A stretch of 64,000 nt of DNA from Neckera pumila (GCA_963969595.1 OZ018410.1:25114913-25178912); one strand, 5' to 3'. Counted from the first letter of the stretch, positions 48,116 through 61,719 are shown. Program-made: numbers and translations. Notes: generated by a model from the sequence alone, not told the origin.

Positions 48116-51100
48116 GATTTTTTTCCATGTGCAAGCTTTAGTATAATTCTTTTAGGTTCTCTAAATATTTTTCATGTGGTCATCAAGCACAAATTCAATT
48201 TTAAACTATTAATTATCATTCACTTGAATTAGAGAGTTGACATCAATGAAAAATATTTGGTGAGTATTTAGTCCAAGCTTGGACAAAATTGACAAAATGC
48301 CTTCTCAAATATCCTCAAAATTTTCATGTCCATATCTTGGATATTGTCCAAGTTAGTTTTGGCACCAAACTGCCAGAAATATACACAAGTGTAATTGGTT
48401 ATATTAGTGTTTTTGCAAGGACAAGTTTTGCTACATGATAATTGGATTTTTCTAATTCCGCATTTCTCTAACAATTCTATTGGAACAATGCAAGATTGTG
48501 ATGAAAGGCAGCTTATATACTTCAAACTTTATAGTTGCTCTCGATTACTTTTGAAACCCAAATATGAAGTTAAAATAATTGTTTACCGTTTCATATTTTT
48601 TATCTTGGAAAAACTCTTGAACTTTAGAAATCTTGAGAAAGATTATATTTTAATTTTGTTGTTGTTGAGGGAGAATATAATCCATCTAATCATCATGAAA
48701 ATTTTGAGGATTGCAATGACAAATCGTCAAGGAAAAACTCTATAGGAAAAATTTACGGATAGGGCTCAAACCAAATTTAAATGTAGAAAGCCCTTAAGCT
48801 TCTTCAAAATAACACTCAGTTTCTTGCACTAAGTGCCACTGCAATTTAGCAAACATTAACTAGGTCAAGGAATTCAAACCCAAAATACACTATAGACTTG
48901 TAATCATTGTTACATAAAAATATACATTGTTCTATTGATTTTTATGAGTAAAATTTATTTTCTTCTCAATTACTAATTCAACTTGACTAAGAATGTTGCC
49001 CTCATATAAAAGAGTGTGAAACTGGAGGCATTCTACTTTTTGATTTTTCTTAATTTTGAAAAAGAGATATCTTTACTTGTAGCATAGAAGGTTAGTTGTT
49101 GATGTGTTGTTGGTGACTTCCAAGTCAATTTAGACTTGCTAAGGCTACATAAGTTTTGGAATTTGAAATCTATGCTAGTGGACGAAATAGTAGACAAAAG
49201 ATTTGGAATGTTGAAAACTAAATTTCTAGACTTTTTTTCTAATTAGGAGATGGCTAATTAACAAGAAAAAATTTGAGGTTCACAAAGACTATCAAAGGAG
49301 GTAAGATTTTGAGCATTTTCTAGGGTAAGTTTCAACATCTTTAATTTCATAAATCTTTTTCTTCCCCCCTTTGGTTCCCTTCATTCTACGCCCTTGCAAT
49401 TCAACCCTCTTTTATGGTATAAAACCTCAATCATGGATCATTATCTAAAAGTGATACTTGTTTGAACCAACATTTGATAAACTACTCAAAATTAAACAAA
49501 CTATAGTTTTGACACTTACTAGTCTAAACTAAGATTTGATTATAATACTTGGAGGTTGAAAAAATCAAAAGATCTCGTAGTTTGTATTTTTAACCTCACA
49601 ACTCTTACTACTTTTCAAATTCTAGCCATATACAATTTTGATTTCAGCTGAATCTGGTATCAAAGTACTAGTCTATTTGAGCAAATACAAAATGGCATTG
49701 ACTAAATTGCTCCAATTCTTTTATATCCAATCTTATTATATAATCTCACAAGTCTTTTATTTTAAAACGATAATACTATTCAAAAGGTTTTAGTTGTCTT
49801 GAGTATAGATTTTCAACCTTAGGACCGCTTGAGATTGCGGTAGTCAATGCAAAAACACTTGCCAATTTTGTACCAACTAGGAGAAATGGTCCTAATATTA
49901 TGACCTTTTGTAATACAATAAATTTAATTAAATACAAGATATTAGACAATGCTACAAATAATAATAGGTCCTAAAAAATTAGGCTTAATTTTTTTTCCAA
50001 AAATTATGTACAAAAATAGGTCAATAAAAATCGTATTTTTAACAAAAAAATTTAATAGTGAAAAATTAAAAAAACTTTGTCATCTCATTTAACAAAAATA
50101 GACACCCCAAAAAACCAATTACATCTAAAAAAAGAATGAAAATACTATACATGAAAAAACTTTTTGAGTACATATAAATGATGGAGATATCATTTTTTTG
50201 GAAAATATTTACTTCAATCAATATAGACATAGTAGATCATTTCAATTTCTAATTTCTAAATTTGCTTCATTTGAACTAAAAACCATACAAAAATATAATG
50301 AAAATATTGTTTCCGATAGTTAGGACTGGCAAAAAAATATTTCTAAAAATAAGTGTTAAATTTTTTGGAATACTTTTGCTTCTGAAAGAATTTGATTTTC
50401 TCCAAAGATTTGAATTTAAAAATTTCCATTTTAGTATTAGTTTGGCCACTATGTTTCCAAACTTCTATTATAAGAGTTGTCCACATTTGCTTTTAGACAC
50501 CAAAATTCAAAAAGAATTTGACTTTTAGAATTATCTTTTGAAAAATAATATCTATAAAATTAATATTCAAAAATAATATCTATAAAAATGTTTTAAAATA
50601 TACATTTTATCAAGTTAGAATATTGAATAGAATATTAAAAATTCCATTTTTATAATTTTTATAATTTTTAATGTATGAAAATTGTATAGACCAAAATTCT
50701 ATCAAGAACCTTCTTTCTTGCAAATGGGACGTGTTGTGTTTTGTAAGGTTCTAGTGAATCTATAACTTTATAATAACTATTTTATGAATTTTTTTTGAAT
50801 GTTTATCATTTTTAAAACATCTAAAAACTATTTTATACTAAGATTTTATATATTTGTCTTTGATCTATGAGTTTCCCAAAAGCATCACATCTAGTGCATT
50901 GGATTACACAATATATGTCATTCTAATGTGCATCCACCCAAATTGTTTGCTCTTTTAGAAACAATATTATTTTTTATTAAAGTCTATACTAAACTTTGAT
51001 AAATAGAAGCTTTTAAATATATAGTTTGTTGACACAAGCTCTAAACTTTGTGTGGATTTTTATCAAATTCACTTGGAATCTTTTGGATGATAAAGCATGT

Positions 51101-53021
51101 ACCTTAGTTAATACGGAGTATCTAATTGGATGTTCACTTGGTATTTGTACCCCATTTTCCAATTGAATTGCATTCTAGCTAAATAATTCATGTTCTTTAG
51201 GATATAATTATGTGATGGATAAATGATTGTCATCAAACTTTTGCTTGATCTTGAATTGTTCCAAAGAAATTTTAATGCAAAATAATGTCTTTGGTGTTTC
51301 TATCATTATATATAGAGATCTTTGTTTCTTATAATCCATTAATAATAGGATTCTTTGTGTTGTGATTAATTTTAGAATTAACAAATAAATGCTAACTAAA
51401 GAGTGAATACATTCTATATTAGAAAAAATCATGATATTAATTTAAAAAATTAAAATAGTAATTAGTGTCAAATAATGGCATCAAATTCATATTCTTTCAT
51501 GACTTTGAAAATTGAAGATCAAGCATTACATCTAGAACTTTTGATGAGTTTTTGAAATTTTAAAAAGGTCTTATTACACTTCAATTTCTTAGAAGATTTT
51601 GCAGTTGAATGAGAGTGGGATCATCAAACACTTATATTTTAATTTGTCCCTTGCCCATGGCCTTTGGTCACGATTTACAATGTGATTGATCATTCTCATG
51701 CAATCTAAACCAAAAAGTGAAAGACGGACCAAATGGAAGACAACATTTTATGAGTTTTAGGATAATTCTATTTCATTTATAAGTTTTATATTTTATAGGG
51801 AAAGGCCAAAGCAAAGTACCATCTTTACCTATATTTTTTTTAAGTTAAGATCTAATTTTTGAATGAATTATACTACATTTTTGTTTTTTATTACATGACA
51901 ATAGCTTAAATTTTGAAAAGAAGATTTAGTAGTCTCAAGCCATTCTAGATTATGTAAACTTTTGCTTTTCAAAAAACATTATAAAATAATTGCATGTCTT
52001 ATAATGTGAAGAATAAAGCTTGTGTTGAAAAATTGAGAAGTGCATATAAGGATTTTTTTTATACTTCTTGGAATTGTTTGAAAAAAAAGCTTGAACTCAA
52101 GAAGGTGATTATGAACCTAAATTAAAAACTAGGTCTTTGATGGTCTTGGTGATATCATTGATGCTATTGAAGATTGAAAATTTTGGATCCCGTTTATAGA
52201 TCAAGAAACTTTGGAATAGGTTGCTTTCTTGTGAAGAACAAACATGCAATGGAACTATGAACTCAAACAAAGCATGAAGTAAAAGTCACAATGTTCAAAT
52301 GAAGTGATTGATCACATGTACCAATGGAAAAAGCAATTTCCATTAGAAGTGAGTCAAGAAGTGATCATTGTTGAAGGTTCAATTTTGCTATTCCAACAAA
52401 ACTATGATTCAAGACAATAGTTTCTTCACAATTTTGAATAAAAACATTTGAAAGGTAATATTGCAAAAATCATAAAAAAAAATCTTTGAATTTCCATCTC
52501 AATGCTAGCATCTTAGTAAATTTTCTTAAAAAAATTCACTAATTTTTTAATTTACCGGATGGAATGATGGTTATTCAAAACCTTTGATGTATTGTATTTT
52601 GACTAACCCAATGACCACTATAGTTCCAAGTATTCCCTTGAGAAACAATTGAAAGTTTGGTTTCATGTGATTTCATTTTTTGGCATGATTTTTTGAATCT
52701 TTTAAAAGACAAGAAAACAAACTAGCTTTGGAGAAATATAATTTTTATTTAAATTGATGCCTATGAGTAGAATTTATGCTACACAAAATTCAAAGTAGTT
52801 GAAAAAAATTACAAAAAAATTACAAAGAATTGAAATAATTTGAGCCCTCTTACTCAAGCACTCTTATAAATAAATTTGGATCTAGAAAAACTCTTCATCC
52901 TTCAATGGTCAAAATTATATTTCTATTCTATTTTTATATTCTAATTAAAATATTACAATTATAATTGTGGGTGATGTAGGTGATGTGGGTGAAGGAAAAT
53001 ACAAATTATATAGAGTACAGT
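48116..53021. other. AT-rich intergenic region, no gene seen
   Basis: Nearly 5 kb with no protein-like frame, RNA gene or clear repeat. Confidence 0.6.
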
Positions 53022-53525
53022 CACTATAAGAAAGACACATTTTGGGGATTGTCTGGCAGAAAACGCGTCATATTTTTTCTGATGTCCGACGTCCGGTGGT
53101 TTGGGGCCACAGCAGTGGAAATTTCGCGTGACGTCCACAAAAACATGCACCTGGGAGAGGGCTAGATAGGTACATGTCAGCGCAGACAGGCATGTCAAAA
53201 TGAACATCCAAAAAAACAGGCTCGCGTTTTTACGAGACATGTTGATGTTTTCTGGAACGTCCAAAAAAACATAGATTACCACGTTAGCAAGTAGACCCAT
53301 TTTGACTATAGGAAAATTTATGAAAATTACTACAATTTATAATAAAATGTTGACCAAATGTGAAAATTTTAGGAAAAGGGCAGCCACGTGGCATGCTTTG
53401 CAAAAAAAGGGCAATGGATGGTGTGCACCATGGATGAAAAGAGAAATCCTTTAAACAAGTAGGTGGTAGGAAGATTAACAATCCATATGGGATATTTTAA
53501 GCAAGAATTGTGTTCAATGTAAAAG

Positions 53526-53628
53526 GTCTGAAACAATATGAACCAAATGTCTGAAACAACATCAAGATGTCTGAAACAACATTGAGATGTTTGAAACAAC
53601 ATCTAAACGTCTAGAATAACGTCAAAAT
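53526..53628. repeat. 20-bp tandem repeat, five units
   Basis: Units of GTCTGAAACAACATCAAGAT type; the first is 23 bp, the rest 20 bp. Confidence 0.85.
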
Positions 53629-54164
53629 TTACAATGGTCAAGTTCCTATATTTTAGATATCCCATATCTTTTGTCTCATTACGGACGGACTAGGGATATA
53701 AATAGGACCCCTCTATCCTTCATTCTCACTAACTTTCAATGAAATAATTCCTTCATTGGCCATCAAAAATTCTCTTGATGGTAGATGGTAAGTTTTTTTT
53801 AATTTTTACTGAATTCAACTATTCTTTTGTTCATTTTATGCTATTTTTTATTTTATTTCTAAATAATTATTTCCATTGACCCTGCCGTATGGTACAATGT
53901 GCCTCAATTGATGTCTCAAAAAACGTCTCGATGTCTAAGTTGACGTTTCAAAAAATGCCACGTCATGGACGGGCTGGATGAAAAATTAATCCACGTGGCT
54001 TTTTTTTCCTACGTGGCACCATTGTAGCATCCACATGGCGCATTGTAGGGAGCTTGGAAGACCATGTTTCTTGTGATGTCTTTAAAAAATAAACCCAAAT
54101 TTTGCACGCTTTTTGCTTGTCCGTTTTGAAGAATTTTGTGGAACATCAATGCGGATTTTTTTGG

Positions 54165-54232
54165 CTTCTTACTTAATGCAGTACCACGTTTTTTTTGACT
54201 TCTTACTTAATGCAGTACCACGTTTTTTTTGA
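54165..54232. repeat. 34-bp tandem duplication
   Basis: CTTCTTACTTAATGCAGTAC and the following CACGTTTTTTTTGA are repeated exactly once, near the right end of the CACTA-like element. Confidence 0.9.
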
Positions 54233-54262
54233 CATAAAAAAAAACATTTGTTTCTTATAGCA

Positions 54263-56083
54263 AATTGTGGCTATATTTGTCTAGCTTCAATTTTTGGCCT
54301 TAGTTGTATGGCATCATTTTCCATGGCCATGTCATGACTTCATTCCATTGTTTTAATTGTTTGGCCTTATAACTCCATAGCCAAGTCATGTATAGTGACT
54401 CTTCACATTTAGTGCATTCTATATGTCAATATATTATCAAATGGCTAAACCATTTTTTATCTAAGGTCGTCACTCAAATATTAAAGAAGCAAAAAACTAA
54501 TTGATGCCACTACAATGATTTATCTTGTAAGTACATGCAATACTAATTTACTAGAGCAACTCTATTTTGAGAATATATATTGAACTATTACTACATTTTA
54601 TCTACAAAACAGTGACACGAATTTTATAAATGAGGGTAATTTTTCCCCTAAACTTTGAATGCTTACAAACTTCTCAAGGTATCTTCTATTTTTATCTTGA
54701 TTACATATGGACAAAAAATACTGAAAGTGGCTTAAATAATGCCATATTTATTAAGGACCATGCATACAATTATCGTGTGTTGATGGACTAGACAACCCAA
54801 ATCATATGTGTTGGAACTGAAGGTAATAAGATCAACTTAAGAAAAAAAATTTAGAAAACATTAATTGTAGACCACTCGATTTCTTTTCTTAAATATATTA
54901 CACAACACTCCTTGAGGAATTTTCAATGAATATTAATTGAATAAAGTGTATTTTTCAAAAAATTCATCATCTATTAGGTGGCTAGTTGAGCATTTAGGAT
55001 ACATTCACACCAAAGGATAACATCTTATTTTTGAGAGGAACAAAACAACCCTACTAAGATTAACCCTTGAGAGCCTAAGGGGGGTGTACGTTTAAATTGG
55101 GCCTAATCTGCCAAGAACTTGAATAATTTGCTTGCTATTTTTTAAATTCAGATAAGTTATATATAATTATAGGAATTTGTAGTTCACATTGAGAGTAAGC
55201 ACCTCTAAAAAATTCAAAGTATTTAACTATATGGTTTTGTAAATATTTAACTTTGAAGTGTTACTTAGATTAACAAAAAATAGAGCAATACACTTTGGAA
55301 AAGCATGTCTAAATGAGAATATTTTGAAATGATGGATTTTTTGTTTTCAATGAAAGATAAGAGAGTTGAAAATGTTTACTTCAAATTTCACAACATTGGC
55401 CAAGCATTTTTCACTTCATATTGGAGCTTGTATAATGCATGATGGGTGCTAAAATGAGAGTAGTTTTTAAAGAATCACAAGAATGAGCACTTTTTTCCTT
55501 TCTTTATATTCCTTTGGTTTGTCCTAATATGAGGTGGCAACATTCCCATTAGTTGGCAAAAAATTATTGCCTATATCCAATTTGAACAAGAAACCGTGAG
55601 TCTTGAACCCACTACAATACTCAACTTCAAAAATTTCCACAAAGTGGACTTTAATTAATAATTCAATGAAACTATTGCCACAATAGATAAGTTACCTAGT
55701 ATGTGATTATAAATGATTTTTATTTTAAGAAAAAAGCAAAATTTTTTATTAATAGGAAACTCAAAAAAGACAAGTACTACCAAAAAATGGTCACTTGGTC
55801 ATCAGGGGTAAGGGATTAAAATAACTCTAATATACCCCCTTTCAAGATTATGGTGGAAATTATCCTGTTCCTTTCAAGATTGAGATATATTCACTTGTTA
55901 TAAATTTGCACTTAAGGTACATCCACATCATTGGAAGAAATATAAAACGATGGAGGATAAGATTTCAAAATTTAGTTGAACTATTTGCATCAAGGGGGAC
56001 AAATCTTCTAACAACTCTCTTAGTAAATCCAATGTAGAAATTATAATCTGGCAGATATGCTATCCTGAACTATTGAAGGTTCT
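54263..56083. other. AT-rich intergenic region, no gene seen
   Basis: No protein-like frame or sharp repeat. Confidence 0.55.
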
Positions 56084-56374
56084 CATTAGAAGAGATTTGA
56101 GGGCATTAGAAGGCCGTTTCAGGCCCGTTCCCAATGCTGTCCCGATTCTGTGAATAGCCGGTACGGGCTGTCAGAATTTTTATTTTCAAAAAAAAAAAAA
56201 AAAAAAAAAAAATTTGCCTAAAATATCATTCTAAGCAAATTTTTTATTTTTTATTTTTTCAAAAAATGACGTGGCACTCTCTTGACCATGTCAACCCAGC
56301 AGCTTTCCTGCGTTCCACAACGTGGAATGCAGAAGAACTCGCGGGCTCTTGGAGCCCTCAAATCTCTTCTAATG
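56084..56374. mobile_element. CATTAG-family MITE (291 bp)
   Basis: Perfect 21-bp terminal inverted repeat, CATTAGAAGAGATTTGAGGG plus C. Exactly as long as the copy at 8880-9170 and sharing GGCCGTTTCAGGCC and the GACGTGGCA box. Contains a run of more than 20 A near 56190. It ends about 20 bp before TTAA-MITE copy D. Confidence 0.85.
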
Positions 56375-56394
56375 AATTTACACCCATAGGATTA

Positions 56395-57240
56395 TAATCC
56401 CTACAGTTCCATGACTCTATGTTTCACCCAAAACGCTCAAAAACTGCCATTTTTAATAAAAGTACCCAAAAAAATTAAATTATGACACACATAACCATAT
56501 GATCTTGTAGTATGCTGACTTGAGAACATATGGTAAAAATTTCAGAAATTTCCACTACATGGATTGCAAGATATAAGCATTCAAATTCACTGAAACCATG
56601 TTTTTGGCCCTGCCAAAACCAGGGTAGCAATATTTCACAAGCTCACTTTTTGATGAAAAATGTCCCAAATGATGGTGCTTCCTTGGATTTATTTTTCCTA
56701 AATAAGTTGGCTACATGTTTGAAAATTTTCAGTTCATTTGGAATTGTACAACATATAAGAAAAAAAAATAGTAAGTAGATAGTAGTAGGGAATGATTCAA
56801 AATACTAAATTGCCAAGAATTTAATTATGAAATTGAAAACTGCTAATCCCAATGGTTGAAATGTTTTAATAAATAATCAACATCCTATGATATTATTCTT
56901 TTCAAAAATATTGAAAATTGAGTAAGATAAGGGACTTCAAAGTTTAGTTTAGATTACATAATCATAACTGCCCACAAACTAAAAATCTTCATAACTTTTG
57001 ACTCATTGATCAAATTGGGATCTTTTTTTGATCTACCCAGTAACAAAAAAAAGTAACATATTAGGCCATTGTTTTTGTCTCACATTTCCAAATGTCATGA
57101 AATTTAGTGCATATGAAAGATATTCCTTGCGCTCACCTTCTTTTAAAATTTTAGCCTAAAATATAGAAGTCTCTCGTCAGACATACCTGCCCAAAATTTC
57201 TATACAACCAAAAAATGCATGCCGGTCCTTTAGGGATAAT
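56395..57240. mobile_element. TTAA-family MITE, copy D (about 846 bp)
   Basis: Left TAATCCCTACAG, right CTTTAGGGATAAT, a mutated form of the family ends. Interior collinear with copy C. Non-coding. Confidence 0.7.
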
Positions 57241-57940
57241 CCTCAAATTGATTAGAAGTTGTACGTGGAGGTATTTAAATCCTACATAGATGAATGGTTT
57301 TTTTTGTTCCTTGTCCACTCCTTGTAAGCTATATTTTTCCCTTTGTGTGAACTAACTCTCAATCTTGGGAGGAAAACTAACCCTCGTATGAGTCATATTA
57401 TAAGCTCTTTGTGACCCCACAAAATTTAGAATTTATATTTGGGGCATTTTAGGATGCAACTTGTTATTGGCCAACAAAACTTGATGTAGGGCCTAAGATG
57501 AACAATATGCATACACACCTCATGTATAGACTAGGTGGACTTATCATTATATTGATATGGTAGTTTGTCAATTTTTTGGTTACATTAGCAATCATTTGTC
57601 TAGCTGAAGTACATTCTTAACGGTAGTTTGCATTTAAGTTAATTCTTTGTGCATCTCATGCACTCATGTATTGGCCTAGTACATTACATGATACTGTTTA
57701 CACAAGCATCTCACAATTGCAAAAATTGCACAATTCTCAAAATCTACATTCAATTCATGCCAACCTACAAAAATAGGTTGAAGTTATTCCCCCCTCTCTA
57801 TGCTCTGCCATTTTCTTCTTCGCCCTTGCTGTGAATGTACCCTATGCAGTTAAAACCTGACTACCCAAATTGGACCTGTACAGTACTTTGGATCCTCAAA
57901 GTAGAGGGCAGCGATGGCCATGCCCGACATAATGGAGAAT
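57241..57940. other. AT-rich spacer, nothing recognised
   Basis: AT-rich to about 57860, after which GC rises toward the gene region. No gene seen. Confidence 0.5.
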
Positions 57941-58099
57941 CGAATACGGGTTGCAGTCTCGATGTACGGCAGGTGCCGGGTCTTTAGGGTTGCACGCTGC
58001 AAGTCCAAGTCGGGAGAAAAGAAAAGAGGGCGCGGGACGGAGGCTGGACTGCTGGAGCTGGCGGGCCCTAGGGGTCGGTAAGTTAGTAAGGAATTACTT

Positions 58100-58138
58100 T
58101 GGTCGTCGTCGTCGTCTCGTCGTCGTCATCTTCGTCGT
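58100..58138. repeat. CGT-rich microsatellite
   Basis: Interrupted run of CGT trinucleotides. Confidence 0.85.
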
Positions 58139-58159
58139 TGGCCGAATCTTCTGTTGCAG

Positions 58160-59475
58160 TAGTTTATTGCGTTGCCAGGTTTGGGGAAATTCCTTTGCTC
58201 AAGTGCGTCTCTCTGTTGTCGGCCGCGACTCGGAGCTGCCAGACTCGCTCGCTCTTCCTTACGGCCTGCACTCGAAGGTCCAAGCTCTTTGCGGCGCATG
58301 CACTCTTAGCCATTATTCGCTTGCTCTCTTTCTCTGGAGCTCGGTACGGTTGCTTGTGCAAAGACTCTCAATGTTTGCAGCTGTGTGCTCTGCAGTCGGG
58401 AGTGAATCAAGCTAGGCATTTCTTGACTGTATGCATTGAGTTCTGGCATCTGTTATAACTGCGCGCGGCATTCTAGGTTGGAGATGCCGGCTATGGCCTT
58501 AGCTAGAGCCAGGTGCTCTTTGGAAATATAGAGCAGTGTAGTTTCGCTTTCTGGTTTCTTATTTTGCACTTTCTGGAAGCCTCTGTTGTTTCTTGCATGC
58601 AGTGAGAGCCGCGCGCGGTTTTGGAAATTCTCTTGTCCGAGTTAACGTTTGTTTTCGGCTGCCACTCGGAGCTGCAGGACTTCTTTCTTTTGGCCTGCAG
58701 TCGTTCTTTCTAGAGCTCTAAAGACTGGAGCGCGTGCACCGACGTCGTTTCTCTCAGCCATTGCGCGCTTGCTCTCTTTCTCTGGAGGCTGCTCGATTTC
58801 TGTTGCAAACTGGAGGCTCTAGAGTTTGCAGGTGCTTCTCCTGTCCAAATGAATCATCCGCAGGTACATTGCATTAATTTTGAAGCTTCTTTTGAGTCAC
58901 TGCACGTATATATACAGTTCAGGTCTTTAGCGGTTAGAGAATGCCGGCTTTGTCAGTGGAGCCAGCTGCTCGTTGGAAGGACGGAGTATTGTGGTTTCAC
59001 TTTCTTGTTTCATGTTTTCACTTTCCAGAGGCTATCTAATTTTTTATTGCAGTGACAGCTTTTTTGGAATTTCCTCGAGTCTGTCGGCGGCGGCGACTCG
59101 GAACTGTAGGACTGTTCCTTGTGGCCTACAGTCGTTCTTTCTAGAGCTCCAAAGACTATCTTGCGGCGCGGGCATTTCGTGAAATTCTATTGCATTCTTG
59201 CTCTCTTTCTCTGGAGCGTGGTTGCTTGTTCAAAGTGCGGAGAAGGCTCCAGAGTTTGCAGCCGCATGCCAGGTTGGAATGAATCACCCGCAGGTACATG
59301 GCATGTTTTCGACTTGTTTTCGTTAATGCGTGCATCTAGTTCTGGGCTCTGCACAGTGGCATTCTAGGTTAGAGATGCTGGCCATGGCCTTGTAGCCAGA
59401 AGCTCTTTTGACAACGCAGAGTTCTGTAATTTCATTTCCTATTTCATGTTTCTCACTTTCAGAAGCCATCTGTTG
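58160..59475 (+). repeat. three tandem units of about 435 bp, exon-like
   Basis: ACTCGGAGCTGC-type words recur at 58226, 58661 and 59092, and CTTGCTCTCTTTCTCTGGAG at 58320, 58768 and 59197. Units 2 and 3 each carry a matching acceptor (ATGCAG at 58602, ATTGCAG at 59052) and donor (CCGCAG|GTACAT at 58863, 59293), bracketing exon-like segments of 261 and 241 bp that both end in ATGAATCA-CCGCAG. Unit 1 has lost the donor and the ATG. Probably duplicated leader exons of the gene downstream. A 154-codon frame at 57951-58415 across unit 1 does not look like a protein. Confidence 0.65.
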
Positions 59476-60504
59476 TAACCGCGTTGGTCGAGGAAGGATC
59501 GACAGCAATGGTGCCAGTCGGACAGATAATCTGAAGTGGAGAGCGCCACTGCGAACTCCTTCAAACTTGTTTCAAGGTTTGCACCACTACGATTGAATTA
59601 TATGACGAAGTCATTCCCCTAGCTCGTCTTGTGAGGTGGTTGGTTGGAATAAGTCATGAAAAAAAGCCAAGATTGGAGTTTCATGAGCCATGCAGGATTC
59701 GTCTTTGTATGAAATACCATCCTATGCGTACTGTAGATCGAATATCATGTACGTCCTATAGCGTATAGGTCTTTGCAAAGTTGAGTTCGCTGGCGTCTAA
59801 AAGGGACGGGTGAGCTGAACGCCGTTCGATGGGTAGTGCGTGCAATGGTGCTGTCCTTATCGTGGACTTAGTATGTTTCGTAGTTTACGAGCTGTTCGTA
59901 TCATTTATTTTTTATTAGTCGCCAGTTTCCTTCCAGGGTTTGACTCTCAAGTTTAATCTCCAGGATGAGGCAAGGGAGTTCATGAACACCGTTCATACAC
60001 GCACACGTGCCTAGTAGGTCAGCATCTTAAGATTTAGAAAATTGGCGGGAACGTGTATACTAGAATATTTCATGCCGACGTCGTGGAGTTTGGCTGGATT
60101 TCGTTTCATCCCTTGGTCTTTTCTATAATTGATTGATAATTTTTCTGTCGACTGTGCTGCACCGGTGGTTACCAAATTGCTTTCAGATTAGATTTCCATT
60201 TTCCCTTGTATAATATAGCCTGGGATCATTGGATCCAAGGTTTTGAATAGGCAGCGAGTAAGAATTGAGACCCTAAGTTATTCTCTGCGATTGTAATTGG
60301 TATATGCAACCGTTTTTGTGTAAGGAACAATTGTTCTCTAGTTTTCATCCTCTTTCTTTTTACATTTGTTGGTTGGAACGTTCCTGTGTTTAGAATGAAT
60401 TTGTAGGTGAATTATTTGGACTGCGCATTTTCTTATGACGTTGATTTGTCTAGTCAGCGTTCTCAACGCACATGTGCTATCACTTGGCAGGGCTGATCTT
60501 GAAG

Positions 60505-61369
60505 ATGGCAAGGCTTATCAACGAAGATGCGGAAGGTATTCAAGTTGAATCCGCCAAAGAAGCAGCTAGAAAGCCTCCAATCAGAAATTGTGTTATTAAA
60601 GAGGATGGTCGTGTGCAAATTATTGCAACGGTAAGCTGTACGCTAACTTCTCGATTGGTGGATTTGCTTCAAATTTTAGGGTATAAATGTGACTGTGAGA
60701 TCAGAGTAGGTGTGCATTTTGTTTTGACAAATATTGACGGATCAGAAGTACTAATATGAATCGTGTTTGTCTTTTTCGTTGGTCTTCAATGAATTGGTAG
60801 GTGATGTTCCTCTTAAATGGATGGTGTGCCAGTAGAAAAGTATTGACGTTTGAGATGCGTTTGGAGATGTGTTAGTCCTGCGTTATGGATGCCATTTTAA
60901 ATTGCAGTTTAGATTATTCTGTGTTGTTGTCTCTAGAGTATCGGTGGTGTTTTTATCTGCTTTACTGTATTTGATTTTCCTTCTTTTTTAACTCGTATAA
61001 ATGTCACGAGTATGAGCTTCAAGAATGAACCGAATGGTTTCTTTTTGCAGATTTCCTGTGTACAATTGATGAGAAATTTGTGTGACGCAGGATGTTTCCC
61101 TCAGTGCGAATGCCATATCTCATAGCCAAGGTCAAGTGAATCGTTCTCATGTTCTAATGGACGCAGTTGTATCACAAGGGCGGCATCGAGAATCGGACAA
61201 TGAACTGATGCCATGGAAGGCTGGTACCAACTCTTCGAATTCTGAAGATACCAGTTCCAACTTGAATAACACATGCAGGTCAGTGCCGAGATTCTGCCCC
61301 ATGTCTCGAGTCCCTCACTTCAATGTAATATCCAGGGCTGTGTCAAGAATCTATGACATTAGTGAATAG
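60505..61369 (+). CDS. small hypothetical two-exon gene
   Basis: Exon 60505-60630 and exon 61091-61369 join in phase 0 (ACG|GTAAGC donor, GACGCAG acceptor) to give 134 residues starting MARLINEDAEGIQVESAKEA. A leader acceptor (CACTTGGCAG) ends at 60490, just before the start. The protein is hydrophilic with no membrane segment. I do not recognise a family. A second donor, CATGCAG|GTCAGT at 61278, lies inside exon 2 and would splice in phase 2, so the true C-terminus may differ or continue into the kinase gene. The exon-like units at 58160-59475 may be its 5' untranslated exons. Confidence 0.45.
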
Positions 61370-61719
61370 TTCTGGCTGGGAAGATCATATTCCGCATGTA
61401 TTGACTCTGGCAGCATTGGAACTTTGTTGATAGCTTATTTATAATTTGTCTTTTATCAACTTTTTGCCACTGATTGCTACAGTCAATTTTTTCACAGCAG
61501 TGTGCTTCGCTTTTTAACCGCGTGTTTACTTCATTCAGCAACGCAGGACCACGAATTGTAGTTTCTGCCCATTGCGGTGTTCCTTGATAGGTGCAATGGG
61601 TTTTCTCTATCTAAGTGGTCCTGTTACAAGATGTTAATTAAATCTTTTGGTTTTGTCAAAATCTGTTTTGAGACAGTCGGAATTGGTACCACTTTGAAGC
61701 GAAAAAATCTTTTCTTGAT

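Larger units (their letters stand above)
53022..54262. mobile_element. small CACTA-like element (1.24 kb)
   Basis: Left CACTATAAGAAAGACACATT; right complement TGCTATAAGAAACAAATG, so the right CACTA has mutated. Flanking triplets AGT and AAT. Inside, a repeated GTCTGAAACAACAT word (53526-53628) and many ACGTC words near both ends act as subterminal repeats. A TATAAATAGG box at 53696 is followed after about 90 bp by ATGGTAAGTTTT, a donor-like site, which suggests a remnant promoter and first exon. No transposase. Confidence 0.6.

Noticed and set aside
52959..53300. 113-codon minus-strand frame with hydrophobic stretches
   Set aside because: Crosses the left end of a CACTA-like element and reads through subterminal repeats; no family resemblance.
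57951..58415. 154-codon plus-strand frame
   Set aside because: Runs over a microsatellite and the first tandem unit, is not conserved in units 2 and 3, and shows no domain.
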